From Sphingomonas sp. 3P27F8 (GTDB lineage Bacteria; Pseudomonadota; Alphaproteobacteria; Sphingomonadales; Sphingomonadaceae), in the NCBI RefSeq assembly GCF_005502745.1, contig NZ_SCNL01000002.1, positions 310,001-374,000 of the forward strand: a stretch of DNA of 64,000 nt, in the 5' to 3' direction. Below the pieces are notes generated by a model. The model was not told the DNA's origin. It ran no database searches and was given only the letters and a program-made list of their open reading frames with translations. The position numbers were made by a program, and so were the translations under genes. This document shows, piece by piece, positions 17,965-26,981 of the stretch. Position 1 is the first letter of the stretch. Every line of letters begins with the position of its first letter.

Positions 17965-18596
17965 CGTTCGACGACGACACGATCGAGGCCGCGCGGAAAC
18001 TTTTCGCCGGCCCGATCGAATTCCTCAAATCGGCCCCCGCGCTGCAGTTCCTGCCGGCGCCGATCGTGCCGGAAGTCGCTTTCGCCGGCCGATCGAACGT
18101 GGGCAAGTCATCGCTGCTCAACGCGCTTGCCGGGCGCAAGGCACTCGCGCGTACCTCCGTCACGCCGGGCCGCACGCAGGAGCTGAACTTCTTCGATGTC
18201 GGATCTCCGCTTGCGTTCCGGCTGGTCGATATGCCCGGCTACGGTTTCGCCAAGGCGCCGAAGGACATGGTGAAGAAGTGGCGCTTCCTCGTTAACGATT
18301 ATCTGCGCGGGCGGCAGGAGTTGAAGCGCGCGTTGGTGCTGATCGACAGCCGCCATGGCATCAAGGATGTCGATCGCGAGATACTGGAGATGCTGGATCG
18401 GGCGGCGGTCAGCTACCGGCTCGTCCTGACCAAGGCGGACAAGGTGAAGGCGACCGATCTGGCCGCGATCGCCGAGCAAACCGCCGAGGAAGCTCGCAAG
18501 CGTCCCGCTGCGCATCCCGATATCATCGCCACCTCATCCGAAGGCGGTCTCGGCATTGCCGAGCTGCGCGCGGCCGTGATCGAGGCGATCCGCTAG
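17961..18596 (+). CDS. engB: Ribosome biogenesis GTPase EngB (YsxC/YihA)
   Basis: 211 residues. GTPase motifs: G1 GRSNVGKSS (43-51), G3 DMPGYGF, G4 TKAD. Start GTG overlaps the yidC stop as GTGA. EngB is an essential TRAFAC GTPase acting late in 50S subunit assembly. The coupling to yidC places it in the ribosome/membrane-insertion unit. Confidence 0.95.
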   Translation: MTFDDDTIEAARKLFAGPIEFLKSAPALQFLPAPIVPEVAFAGRSNVGKSSLLNALAGRKALARTSVTPGRTQELNFFDVGSPLAFRLVDMPGYGFAKAPKDMVKKWRFLVNDYLRGRQELKRALVLIDSRHGIKDVDREILEMLDRAAVSYRLVLTKADKVKATDLAAIAEQTAEEARKRPAAHPDIIATSSEGGLGIAELRAAVIEAIR

Positions 18597-18683
18597 CCGC
18601 TTTTTGCGCACCTCCCCCCTCGCGGCGCGGCAAAAATCCGCTATCGCTTGTCCGCACTCATCCACCAACGCGGGCAGCCACGC

Positions 18684-19352
18684 ATGAAGCTTATCATCGG
18701 CAACAAGGCCTATTCCTCCTGGTCGCTGCGCGGCTGGCTCGCCTGCCGTCAGTCCGGCCTGCCATTCGATGAGGTGGTCGTCCCGCTGTACGATCAGGAT
18801 TGGGACAAGCGCCGCGAGGGCGACGAATTCGCGCCCTCCTCCGGCAAGGTGCCGATTCTGTGGGACGATGACATCGTGGTGTGGGACAGCCTCGCGATCG
18901 TCGAATATCTCGTCGACAAGGTCGGCCGCGATAAATTCTGGCCGGAGGATGAAGCCGCGCGCGCCATGGCGCGCTCGATGGCGGCGGAAATGCACTCCAG
19001 CTTCGCCGCGCTGCGCCGCGAATGCGGGATGAACACCCGGCAGGTCTATCCGCCCAGGCGCCCGTCTGACGAAGTGATCGCCGATCTCACGCGGATCATG
19101 GAATTGTGGGCGCAGGCGCGTGCCCGCTTCGGCGGCAACGGGGATTTCCTGTTCGGCACGTTCGGCGCGGCGGACATCATGTTCGCGCCGGTCTGCACCC
19201 GCATCGTCACCTATTCGCTGCCGGTCGCGCGCTTCGCCACCGGCTATGTCGAGGCGGTGCTCAACCATCCCTTCATGCAGGACTGGATCGCCGCCGCGCA
19301 GGAGGAGGAGTGGGTGATCGAGAAATACGAGCAGCCGGCGGGCCAGGCGTGA
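18684..19352 (+). CDS. Glutathione S-transferase family protein
   Basis: 222 residues. The N-terminal thioredoxin-like fold begins KLIIGNKAYSSWSLRGWLA, where the Ser of SSWS is a candidate for the residue activating glutathione. GKVPILWDDDIVVWDSLAI carries the cis-Pro and the Asp-Ser glutathione-binding pair. The C-terminal helical domain runs from about 90. ATG 18684 fits the family; an in-frame upstream start at 18648 would add 12 residues. The stop overlaps the dapE GTG start by four bases. Substrate unknown. Confidence 0.88.
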   Translation: MKLIIGNKAYSSWSLRGWLACRQSGLPFDEVVVPLYDQDWDKRREGDEFAPSSGKVPILWDDDIVVWDSLAIVEYLVDKVGRDKFWPEDEAARAMARSMAAEMHSSFAALRRECGMNTRQVYPPRRPSDEVIADLTRIMELWAQARARFGGNGDFLFGTFGAADIMFAPVCTRIVTYSLPVARFATGYVEAVLNHPFMQDWIAAAQEEEWVIEKYEQPAGQA

Positions 19353-20473
19353 CGCTGGACGCGCTGGCGCTCGCCGAGAAGCTGATCGGCTGCGAAAGCG
19401 TCACCCCGGCAAGCGGCCGGGTGTTCGATGTGGTGGAGGCGTTGCTGAGGCCGCTCGGCTTCGCGGTCGATCGTTTCACCGTTGGTGAAGCGCCCGACGG
19501 CCCTGTCGAGAATATGATCGCGGTGCGCGGTGAAGCCGGCCCGCATTTTGCCTTCGCCGGCCATCTCGACGTCGTGCCGCCCGGCGACGGCTGGGCCTCC
19601 GGCGCGTTTGCCCCCGAGGTGCGCGGCGACCTGCTATACGGGCGCGGCGCGGTCGACATGAAAGGCGCGATCGCTGCCTTCATCGCCGCCGCGTCGCGGG
19701 TGCCCGCTACCGGCACCGTCAGCCTGCTGCTCACCGGTGACGAGGAAGGCCCCGCGATCTATGGCACGCGCGCCATCCTTGATCGCATGGCGGCGCGCGG
19801 GTTGAAGCCGGATCTGTGCCTCGTCGGCGAGCCTACCTCGGTCGAGCGGCTGGGCGACATGATAAAGATCGGGCGGCGCGGCTCGGTGAACATCTGGATC
19901 GACGTGCCGGGCAAACAGGGCCACGTCGCCTACCCCCATCTCGCCGACAATCCGATTCCCAAGCTGGTCGCCGCGCTTTCGGAGATCGAGGCAATCACGC
20001 TCGACGCGGGCAATGCCTGGTTCCAGCCGTCGAACATCGAGGTCACGGATATCACGGTCGGCAACCCCGCCACCAATGTGATCCCTGCCCGCGCCACCGC
20101 GCGCCTGTCGATCCGTTTCAACGACGAACAGAACGGCCCCGATCTCGCCGCTCGGATCGAGGCGATCATCCACGCCCATGCGCCCGAGGCGAAAGTGGAT
20201 GCACGGATTTCGGGGGAGGCGTTCCTGACCGAGCCTGGGCGGTTTTCAGCCATGGTGTGCGATGCGATCACCGCGCGGACCGGATTGACGCCGTCGCTCT
20301 CCACTACCGGCGGCACATCGGATGCGCGCTTCATCGCCGCGATCTGCCCGGTGGTGGAATTCGGCCTCGTCAATGCGACGATGCACAAGCTTGACGAGGC
20401 GGTGGCGGTAGAGGATCTCGCGACCCTTGCCGATATCTACGCCGATCTTATCACCCGATCGACACATTCCTGA
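19349..20473 (+). CDS. dapE: Succinyl-diaminopimelate desuccinylase
   Basis: 374 residues, zinc-dependent M20-type hydrolase removing succinate from N-succinyl-LL-diaminopimelate in the lysine/peptidoglycan pathway. Metal and catalytic residues: GHLDVVPPGDGW (His), GRGAVDMKGA (bridging Asp), TGDEEGPA (catalytic Glu and ligand), and a C-terminal His in NATMHKLDE. Start GTG 19349 overlaps the preceding GST stop. Its last 23 bases overlap the convergent GGDEF-EAL gene. Confidence 0.93.
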   Translation: MTLDALALAEKLIGCESVTPASGRVFDVVEALLRPLGFAVDRFTVGEAPDGPVENMIAVRGEAGPHFAFAGHLDVVPPGDGWASGAFAPEVRGDLLYGRGAVDMKGAIAAFIAAASRVPATGTVSLLLTGDEEGPAIYGTRAILDRMAARGLKPDLCLVGEPTSVERLGDMIKIGRRGSVNIWIDVPGKQGHVAYPHLADNPIPKLVAALSEIEAITLDAGNAWFQPSNIEVTDITVGNPATNVIPARATARLSIRFNDEQNGPDLAARIEAIIHAHAPEAKVDARISGEAFLTEPGRFSAMVCDAITARTGLTPSLSTTGGTSDARFIAAICPVVEFGLVNATMHKLDEAVAVEDLATLADIYADLITRSTHS

Positions 20474-22145
20474 AATTCGGCTCCAGATCATCGAGCGCGG
20501 CGGACCAGGCCAGGAAATCCTCCTCCGCCATCGGGCGGGCTACGCCATAGCCCTGGATCGCGTTGCACCCGGCAATACGCAAGAGTTCGGCCTGCGCAGG
20601 GGTTTCCACCCCCTCGGCAACGGCTTCGCAACCAAGGCTGTGGATCAGCCCGATAAGCGCCGCGGTGATGAGCCGCGCCTGCCGATCCTCCTCGATCACG
20701 CCGATCAGCCCGCGATCGAGCTTGATGCGATCGATCGGCAACTGCCGCAGCCGCGCGACGCTCGAAAGCCCCGTGCCGAAGCCGTCGATCGCGATCTTGG
20801 CGCCCTCGTCACGCAACTGCGCCAGCGCGGCGATTGCGTCGCCACGTGCGTGCGCCGCCACCGTTTCGTTGATTTCAAGTTCGAGCAATCGCGGCGGTGC
20901 GCCCGCCTCGCGCATCGCCGCCCGCAGCCGCGCGAAGAAATCGGCGCGATCGATCTGGCGCGGGCTGACGTTGATCGCCAGCCGCCCCTCGAAGCCAAGC
21001 AATCCCCAGTGCGCGATCGTCCGCGCGACGCGAGCGAGCACCCAATCGCCAATCTCGACCATCAGGCCGCTGTCCTCGGCACGCCCGATGAAGGTGCCGG
21101 GCAATCGAAGCCCGTCGACCGGATGGCGCCAGCGCAGCAACGCCTCCGCCGCGACGACATTGCCGCTGGAGAGCGATACTTCCGGCTGGAACACCAGGGT
21201 GAATTCATCATGATCGATGGCGTCGCGCAATTCGGCATCCAGCCGCGTGCGGCTCGCCATCTCCTCGGCTAGTGCCTCGCTATATAGCTCGAACCGGCCC
21301 CGGCCATCCGATTTGGCGCAATACATCGCGGCATCCGCGCAGCGCATGAGATCATGCAGTGTAAGCCCATGATCGGGCCGCAGCGCGATACCGATCGAGG
21401 CGCCGATCGTCGCTTCGCCATTCATCAGCGGAAAAGGCGTCGCGAGCGCTTCCAGTATCTGCGTCGCCACCCATCCCGCCTCGCGCGGATCGGCCAGCAC
21501 GGGGAACAGCATCGTGAATTCATCGCCGGCCAGCCGCCCGATAAGCGGCGGATATATATCCTCCTCGGCGACCGCGCGATCCGAAACCACCCGCAGACGG
21601 TCGGCGACCATCGCCAGCAGCATGTCGCCACAGGCATGGCCATGCGTATCGTTGACCGTCTTGAAGCGATCGAGATCGATGAAGAACAATGCCCCGACCT
21701 GCGGCGCCGTTTCGGCAAGCAATCGCTCGGCGCTGGTGCGGAAATTGGTGCGGTTGGCAAGGCCGGTTATCGGATCGAACAGCGCAAGCCGCTGGATGTT
21801 ATCCATATTGTCCGTAAGCTGCGCGAACAGGCGGTCCATCGCGGTCGCCAGTTGCGGAACGGCGGTGCGTATTTCGTCGGGCACACACTGCCCGATCTCG
21901 CCATCGGCGGCGTCCGCCAGCCGATCCACCGCCTTGTCGATCGCCTCGGCCGTGTTCGCGACGATGCGCTGGGTGGAGGCCCAGCACATTACCGCGCAAA
22001 CGATCGCCGGGATAAAGGCGGTGGTATAGGAATCGGCGGTGAAGCCATCGCGCGCGGTAACAAGCAAAGCCAGGAAGAACGCGACGCCGCCTGCGTAAAA
22101 TGCGAACGACACCGCCTTACTCCTAAGCGTCACACGCTCCCCCAT
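20451..22145 (-). CDS. Membrane GGDEF-EAL protein with degenerate EAL site
   Basis: 564 residues. Two N-terminal membrane helices (about 13-30, 42-56) and a short linker precede a diguanylate cyclase domain (about 122-290) whose signature reads AGDEF (206-210), a variant seen in active enzymes. A c-di-GMP phosphodiesterase EAL domain follows (about 305-555), with EALLR, INVS, LEINETV, IKLDR and EGVET. The usual DDFG is DGFG (454-457), so one metal-binding Asp is missing and hydrolysis is probably impaired. It may act as a synthase or a c-di-GMP sensor. No periplasmic sensor domain is visible. Confidence 0.9.
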   Translation of the reverse strand: MGERVTLRSKAVSFAFYAGGVAFFLALLVTARDGFTADSYTTAFIPAIVCAVMCWASTQRIVANTAEAIDKAVDRLADAADGEIGQCVPDEIRTAVPQLATAMDRLFAQLTDNMDNIQRLALFDPITGLANRTNFRTSAERLLAETAPQVGALFFIDLDRFKTVNDTHGHACGDMLLAMVADRLRVVSDRAVAEEDIYPPLIGRLAGDEFTMLFPVLADPREAGWVATQILEALATPFPLMNGEATIGASIGIALRPDHGLTLHDLMRCADAAMYCAKSDGRGRFELYSEALAEEMASRTRLDAELRDAIDHDEFTLVFQPEVSLSSGNVVAAEALLRWRHPVDGLRLPGTFIGRAEDSGLMVEIGDWVLARVARTIAHWGLLGFEGRLAINVSPRQIDRADFFARLRAAMREAGAPPRLLELEINETVAAHARGDAIAALAQLRDEGAKIAIDGFGTGLSSVARLRQLPIDRIKLDRGLIGVIEEDRQARLITAALIGLIHSLGCEAVAEGVETPAQAELLRIAGCNAIQGYGVARPMAEEDFLAWSAALDDLEPNFRNVSIG

Positions 22146-22216
22146 TATGGTTGCTCGATCTCCGCCGGCGCGGTCCGATAGTCAAACCGCAGAGGGTTAC
22201 TGGTGACACATAAAGG

Positions 22217-22789
22217 TTAATGTTTGGATCGAGTTCGGCGGAAAATTACGTACAATGCGCCATTGCCGCCGTGGCGCGGATGAGCATTACGCAACGCCGC
22301 GACGTTACTTGCGTGGCGCGAAGCGGCGATCCAGTCCGCTACGGCCGCGCGGATCGCGCCGCGCGCGTGCGGACGCTCGCTTTCCGGTCGCGGTGGCTTC
22401 CCGGTGATGAGCAACAGCACACGATCGCCGCGCGCGATTGATCTTTCCAGCCCCGCGTCCAGCATCGCGTGCGCCGAGCGCAGCGTATGCCCGTGGAGGT
22501 CGAGCGTCGCATCTGGCTGGACAGCGCCGCGCACGATCCGGCGGTCCCAGCCGCCATCGAGCGTCGTCGCAGCGAGCGGTATCTGCACCGGCGCCGTTGC
22601 GCGCGCCGGCGGGATCGTCGGCGTTCGGCCTTTCGCTCGTGGCGGCGTGACGGGCGGGTCAGGCAGTGGCTGTGGCGGTAGCAGTGGCGGTTCGGCCGTC
22701 TTGCGTCGTACGGGGTGTAGCGGGTGCACGCTGGCTTTCACCCGCGCCCACAGCGCTATTTCCTCAGCGTCGAGGCGTCGCCGAACCAC
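22217..22789 (-). CDS. Smr domain protein
   Basis: 190 residues. The N-terminal half is basic and Pro-rich. The C-terminal Smr domain (about 95-185) has DLHGHTLRSAHAML, VLLLITGKPP and the final HGGNGALYVIFRR. Smr domains occur in MutS2 and in stand-alone proteins with RNA or DNA nicking activity, including ribosome rescue nucleases (SmrB); the role of this one is not known. Its 5' end overlaps the mltA 3' end by 26 bases, so co-transcription is likely. Confidence 0.88.
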   Translation of the reverse strand: MVRRRLDAEEIALWARVKASVHPLHPVRRKTAEPPLLPPQPLPDPPVTPPRAKGRTPTIPPARATAPVQIPLAATTLDGGWDRRIVRGAVQPDATLDLHGHTLRSAHAMLDAGLERSIARGDRVLLLITGKPPRPESERPHARGAIRAAVADWIAASRHASNVAALRNAHPRHGGNGALYVIFRRTRSKH

Positions 22790-24038
22790 CGCTCGCGCCT
22801 CCTTGCAGGCGTTCGAGCGTGCCGACCGGTAGCAGCAGAAAAGCGGTGCCGCGTGCGCTCATCCCGCCGGCGATCGCGCGCGCATCCCGGCCCGATCCCC
22901 AGAATGTATCAAAGCGGTTCGCGCCCTTGATCGCACCGCCGGTATCCTGCGCCACCCACAGCCCGGTGGCATCGGTCCGATCCATCGACAGGAAAACCGG
23001 TGCGCCCAGCGGGATGAAACGCGGATCGGCGGCCACCGTCGTCCCGCCGGCCACCGCTAGGCCGAGCGCGCCCACCGGCGGCCCATCGAGCACGCGGAAG
23101 AAGACGAAGCTCTTGTTCTCCCGCATGATCGCACGCCCCTGATCGGGATTGGCCCGCAGCCAGCCCACGATCCCCTGCATCGAAAGCTGGTTCGGGCCGA
23201 GCAGGCCGCGTTGCCGCATCAGCGATCCGATGCCGGTATAATCGCGGCCGTTCTGCGAATCATAGCCGATGCGCAACACGCTGCCGTCGGGCATTCGCAC
23301 CAGCCCCGAACCCTGCACCTGCAGGAAGAAGAACTCGACCGGATCGACAGCGTAACCAAGGATGCGAGCCTTGCGGTTCAGCGCCCCCTGCTCGATCGCG
23401 GTGCGATCGTAATAAGGCACGAACTTGTTGCCGTCGACGCGGCCGCGAATGCTCTTGCCCTTGAGATCGGCAGAGAACTGCCCGAGATCGACATCGACCA
23501 GATCGTCTGGCCGCGCGTAGATCGGCGCATAGCCTTCGCGATAGGTCGGCGATCCGGCGATTTCCGGGATGTAATATCCCGTCGCATAGGCACGGCCGTC
23601 GCCAACCTGCACCGTTTCGAACCAGCGCGCGAAGAACGACGCTGCAGCCCCCGGCACGGTCGCCGCGGCGGCGGCGCAGGCTGGCTGCCAATCCGCGCCG
23701 TTCGTCAGGCCGGACACGTCGGTGCGGCGCACCAGCGAGGGGCAACTGAGCCTGAATGCCGCCAGCGCCGCCGCGGCGCCATCGCTCGTCAGCGGGAGCG
23801 TCGAGATATCGGGACCGCGTACAAGGCCCGCGGTGGCGGCGGTCGACGCGCCGGGAAGCGTGGCCTGCGCGACGGGTGAAAGCGGCGTCGCGGGCGTCGG
23901 CTGACGCACCGGTACATCATAGTCGCGCGGCACTTGCGCAGCGCCTGCGCTGCCCGGTCGCGGCGGAGGCGCCACACCGCCCACGCAGGCGGATAGCAAG
24001 GTCGCGACCGCCAGCGCCAATCCCCCACGACGAATCAT
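22764..24038 (-). CDS. mltA: Membrane-bound lytic murein transglycosylase A
   Basis: 424 residues. Lipoprotein signal peptide MIRRGGLALAVATLLSAC (lipobox LSAC, Cys18) for outer-membrane anchoring. The MltA double-psi barrel contains VEFFFLQVQGSGLV and the catalytic region GANRFDTFWGSG with the proposed catalytic Asp. It cleaves glycan strands to give 1,6-anhydromuropeptides during wall remodelling. The start at 24038 is chosen for the lipobox, though the frame stays open upstream. It follows the Tim44-like gene on the same strand, 28 bases after its stop. Confidence 0.93.
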   Translation of the reverse strand: MIRRGGLALAVATLLSACVGGVAPPPRPGSAGAAQVPRDYDVPVRQPTPATPLSPVAQATLPGASTAATAGLVRGPDISTLPLTSDGAAAALAAFRLSCPSLVRRTDVSGLTNGADWQPACAAAAATVPGAAASFFARWFETVQVGDGRAYATGYYIPEIAGSPTYREGYAPIYARPDDLVDVDLGQFSADLKGKSIRGRVDGNKFVPYYDRTAIEQGALNRKARILGYAVDPVEFFFLQVQGSGLVRMPDGSVLRIGYDSQNGRDYTGIGSLMRQRGLLGPNQLSMQGIVGWLRANPDQGRAIMRENKSFVFFRVLDGPPVGALGLAVAGGTTVAADPRFIPLGAPVFLSMDRTDATGLWVAQDTGGAIKGANRFDTFWGSGRDARAIAGGMSARGTAFLLLPVGTLERLQGGASGGSATPRR

Positions 24039-24066
24039 GCGGCTTCCCCCTTTTGGTCGAGCACGT

Positions 24067-24711
24067 TCAGGCTTCGTCGGTGTCGGCGAGTTTCCAGTTC
24101 GGATCGCTGCTCTTGAGCGTGCGCGCGAAGGTCCACACGTCGTGGGTCTCCACCGCATCGCTGGTCGATCCCGCGACCACCTGCCCCTCGGCGTCGCGAG
24201 TGACGGCGGCGATATCGGCATCGAAACGAACAGTGATTCGCGCGTCGCGGCCATTGAGCGTCGCACCGACGATCGTGGCGTGTTCGATCGAGACGAGGCG
24301 GTTTTCCAGCACTTCACCCGCGGCCGCGCGCGCGGCGATCGACTCGGCAAAAGCGCTGGCGACTTCAGGCTCGACCAAATCGGCCAGCGTCTTCTCATCG
24401 CCGCGCCAGAAGGCTTCGAGGATCATCCGATACGCGGCCTGCGATCCTTCGAGAAAGCGCGGCACGTCGAAACCCGGTTCACCAGCCACGATCGCACGCA
24501 GCCCGCTCTCCGCGCCGCCCTCGATGGGGCGCACGGTCGACTCACGCACCTCCGGGGTCACGTCGATCGTGCGCGGGATAGATCCGGGCGCAACGCGGTC
24601 GTCGGCCGGCTTGGGCAACGGCTGCTCGTGTCCCGTGCGCTTGCCGAGCACGGAGTAGAGACGCAATGCCAGGAACCCGGCAACCATCGCGAGAAGGACA
24701 ATATAGAACAC
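24067..24711 (-). CDS. Tim44/TimA-like domain protein
   Basis: 214 residues. One N-terminal membrane helix (FYIVLLAMVAGFLALRLYS), a Pro-rich linker, then a Tim44-like domain (about 75-205) related to the mitochondrial import motor subunit (FLEGSQAAYRMILEAFWRGDEKTLADLV). Alphaproteobacterial homologues are regarded as ancestors of Tim44; their job is not settled. The GTG at 24711 has an exact GGAGG four bases upstream, which decides the start over an in-frame ATG further upstream. It is divergent from secB, which fits a protein-targeting role. Confidence 0.88.
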   Translation of the reverse strand: MFYIVLLAMVAGFLALRLYSVLGKRTGHEQPLPKPADDRVAPGSIPRTIDVTPEVRESTVRPIEGGAESGLRAIVAGEPGFDVPRFLEGSQAAYRMILEAFWRGDEKTLADLVEPEVASAFAESIAARAAAGEVLENRLVSIEHATIVGATLNGRDARITVRFDADIAAVTRDAEGQVVAGSTSDAVETHDVWTFARTLKSSDPNWKLADTDEA

Positions 24712-24736
24712 CCGGCCTCCGATACGCTGAACGCAC

Positions 24737-24765
24737 AACATAGTCGCGATGCGCCCGCGATTCAA
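24737..24765 (-). promoter_or_regulatory. Putative promoter of the Tim44-like gene
   Basis: Minus strand TTGAAT (24765-24760), 17-base spacer, TATGTT (24742-24737); predicted start near 24730, about 20 bases before the GTG. Its -35 forms an 8-bp inverted repeat with the -35 of the divergent secB promoter. Confidence 0.5.
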
Positions 24766-24777
24766 TTTTTCGCGGCG

Positions 24778-24806
24778 TTGAATCGGCGCATTGCCCCTGC
24801 TAGGCG
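24778..24806 (+). promoter_or_regulatory. Putative secB promoter
   Basis: TTGAAT (24778-24783), 17-base spacer, TAGGCG (24801-24806). The mirror-image TTGAAT of the opposite promoter begins 12 bases away, giving CGATTCAA...TTGAATCG (24758-24785). Confidence 0.45.
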
Positions 24807-24870
24807 CCGGTTCAGTAGTTTTCGGGCGTTCAGCGCGCCCTCCTTCGCACGTTTTGGGGAATGATACGAG

Positions 24871-25380
24871 ATGGCCGAACAGGATAATGGCGTGACGACT
24901 GGCGGCGCTGCGCTGCCCAATGGCGCCGATACGCTGCCGCAGGTCGGGCTTATCTCGCAATATGTGAAGGATCTCTCGTTTGAGAATCCCAACGCCCCGG
25001 CGATCTATCAGAGCCAGCAGGCGCCAGAGATCAACGTGCAGTTCGACATCGGCTCCAGCCAGGTGGCGGATGAGGTACACGAGGTGGTGCTGAAGGTTGA
25101 AATCCGCGCCGAGAGCGCCGGCACCGTCGCCTTCATCGTCGAGCTTTCCTATGCCGGGCTGTTCGGGCTGCGCAATATCCCGCTGGAAACGGTGCAGCCG
25201 TTTCTGCTGGGCGAAGGCCCCCGCCTGTTGTTCCCGTTCGCGCGCCGCGTGGTCGCCGATGCGGTGCGGGACGGCGGCTTTCCGCCGCTGCTGCTCGAGC
25301 CGATCGACTTCAACGGCCTTTATCAGCAGCAGGCCGAGGCGCGCGCGCAAGGCGAAGCGGGTACGGTTGGCAACGCCTGA
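24871..25380 (+). CDS. secB: Protein-export chaperone SecB
   Basis: 169 residues, tetrameric cytoplasmic chaperone that keeps preproteins unfolded and hands them to SecA. Family stretches: SQYVKDLSFENPNAP, EVVLKVEIRAE, YAGLFGLRNIP and LLFPFARRVVADAVRDGGFPP. The C-terminal tail is short and charged. First gene of a plus-strand run with murJ 24 bases downstream. Confidence 0.96.
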   Translation: MAEQDNGVTTGGAALPNGADTLPQVGLISQYVKDLSFENPNAPAIYQSQQAPEINVQFDIGSSQVADEVHEVVLKVEIRAESAGTVAFIVELSYAGLFGLRNIPLETVQPFLLGEGPRLLFPFARRVVADAVRDGGFPPLLLEPIDFNGLYQQQAEARAQGEAGTVGNA

Positions 25381-25404
25381 CGCCCTTGCGCCAAGCCTGA
25401 TATC

Positions 25405-26964
25405 ATGAACCTGACCCGCGCGCTCGGCTCGGTCGGCGGCCTCACGCTGGCGAGCCGCGTGCTCGGGCTGGTGCGAGATTCGCTGTTCGCGCGGTTCGTG
25501 GGCGCAGGCTTCGCCTCTGACGCCTTCCTGATTGCATTCCGGCTGCCGAACATGTTCCGCGCGCTATTCGCGGAGGGCGCGTTTTCCGCGGCATTTATCC
25601 CGATGTTCAACCACAAGGTCGCCGATCCCCGGGGGCGTGGCCTGGATGACGGCGTGACCTTCGCGGAAAATGCCCTGTCGGTGCTGCTGCCGGTGCTGAT
25701 CGGCATGACCGTGCTCATGGAGATCGCAGCGTGGCCGGTTACGTGGCTGCTTTCCGGCGGCTTTCACGACGCCTCGCCCGATCAGTTCGCCTTCGCGGTG
25801 CAACTTGCGCGACTCACCTTCCCTTATCTGCTGCTCATCAGCCTCGTCTCGCTGCTGGGCGGCATCCTCAATTCGCTGCACCGCTTCTGGGTGGCCGCCG
25901 CCGCGCCGATCCTGCTGAACCTTACGCTGATCGTCGCGCTGCTATTATTCCACCATCACGAGCCGCTTTTCACAGCGCGCAATCAGGCGATCGCGGTAAC
26001 GATATCAGGCGCGCTGCAATTGCTGTGGCTGGTCTGGGCCTGTCGCCGCGCCGGGGTGCGCCTGCGCATCCGCCGCCCGACGCTCAACCCGGACGTGAAG
26101 AGGCTCCTGTCGCTGATCTGGCCAGCGGCGGCAGGCGCGGGCGCGGTTCAGATCAATCTCGTCATCTCCACCGCGCTGGCCGCCAGCCTCCTTTCCGCGG
26201 GATCGGTGAGCTACATCTATTTCGCCGACCGGCTGAATCAGCTCCCGCTCGGGCTTATCGGCATCGGGCTTGGCACCGTGCTGCTCCCCACCATCTCCTC
26301 ACACCTTGGGAAGGGCGAGGACGCGGCGGCGATGGAAACGCAGAACCGCGGCATGGAATTGGCGCTGTTCTTCACCCTGCCGGCCACGATCGCGTTGATC
26401 GTCTGCGGCCAGCCGATCGTGGCGGCGCTGTTCCAGCACGGCAAGTTCACCCCGGCCGATACGGTCGCGACCGCGCAGTCACTCGCGGCCTTTTCCGTGG
26501 GCTTGCCAAGCTACATCCTCGTCAAGGTGCTGACGCCAGGCTATTATGCGAGGCAGGACACCAAAACGCCGGTGCGCTTCGCGACGATTTCGATCGCGGT
26601 AAACCTGGTCCTCAACCTCGCCTTCATCCTGCCGCTCGGCCATATGGGGCCACCGCTGGCCACCGCGCTCGCCTCCACCGTTAACGTGTGGATGCTTTGG
26701 CGCGAACTGCGCCGCCGCGAGCATTTCGTACCCGATGCGCAACTTCGCCGCCGCGCGTGGCGGCTGGCGGCCGCCGCGCTGCTGATGGGGGCGGTCATGT
26801 ATTTCGCGAACGATCTGTTCCGGCCATACACGACCGGCCCGAGCCTGGCGCGGTGGGGCGCGATGTTCGTGCTGGTAGCGCTGGGCGGCTTGGTTTACGT
26901 CGCCGCGACCTTCCTGTTCGGCGCCTTCCGGCTGGCCGATGCGCGAAGGCTCGTCCGTCGATAG
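25405..26964 (+). CDS. murJ: Lipid II flippase MurJ
   Basis: 519 residues with about 14 hydrophobic helices, MOP-type exporter flipping the peptidoglycan precursor lipid II to the periplasm. The N-terminus (GLTLASRVLGLVRDSLFARFVG, shown without its first residues) and the helix with FAEGAFSAAFIPMF are typical. RLPNMFRALFAEG carries conserved Arg residues of the central cavity. Between secB and trpS; an 18-base gap to trpS suggests one transcript. Confidence 0.95.
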   Translation: MNLTRALGSVGGLTLASRVLGLVRDSLFARFVGAGFASDAFLIAFRLPNMFRALFAEGAFSAAFIPMFNHKVADPRGRGLDDGVTFAENALSVLLPVLIGMTVLMEIAAWPVTWLLSGGFHDASPDQFAFAVQLARLTFPYLLLISLVSLLGGILNSLHRFWVAAAAPILLNLTLIVALLLFHHHEPLFTARNQAIAVTISGALQLLWLVWACRRAGVRLRIRRPTLNPDVKRLLSLIWPAAAGAGAVQINLVISTALAASLLSAGSVSYIYFADRLNQLPLGLIGIGLGTVLLPTISSHLGKGEDAAAMETQNRGMELALFFTLPATIALIVCGQPIVAALFQHGKFTPADTVATAQSLAAFSVGLPSYILVKVLTPGYYARQDTKTPVRFATISIAVNLVLNLAFILPLGHMGPPLATALASTVNVWMLWRELRRREHFVPDAQLRRRAWRLAAAALLMGAVMYFANDLFRPYTTGPSLARWGAMFVLVALGGLVYVAATFLFGAFRLADARRLVRR

Positions 26965-26981
26965 ATCAGACAAGGGAAATC

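Noticed and set aside
18601..18636. TTTTTGC/GCAAAAA inverted repeat after engB as a terminator
   Set aside because: The T-run is on the 5' arm on both strands, so no U-tract follows the stem; the loop is also long.
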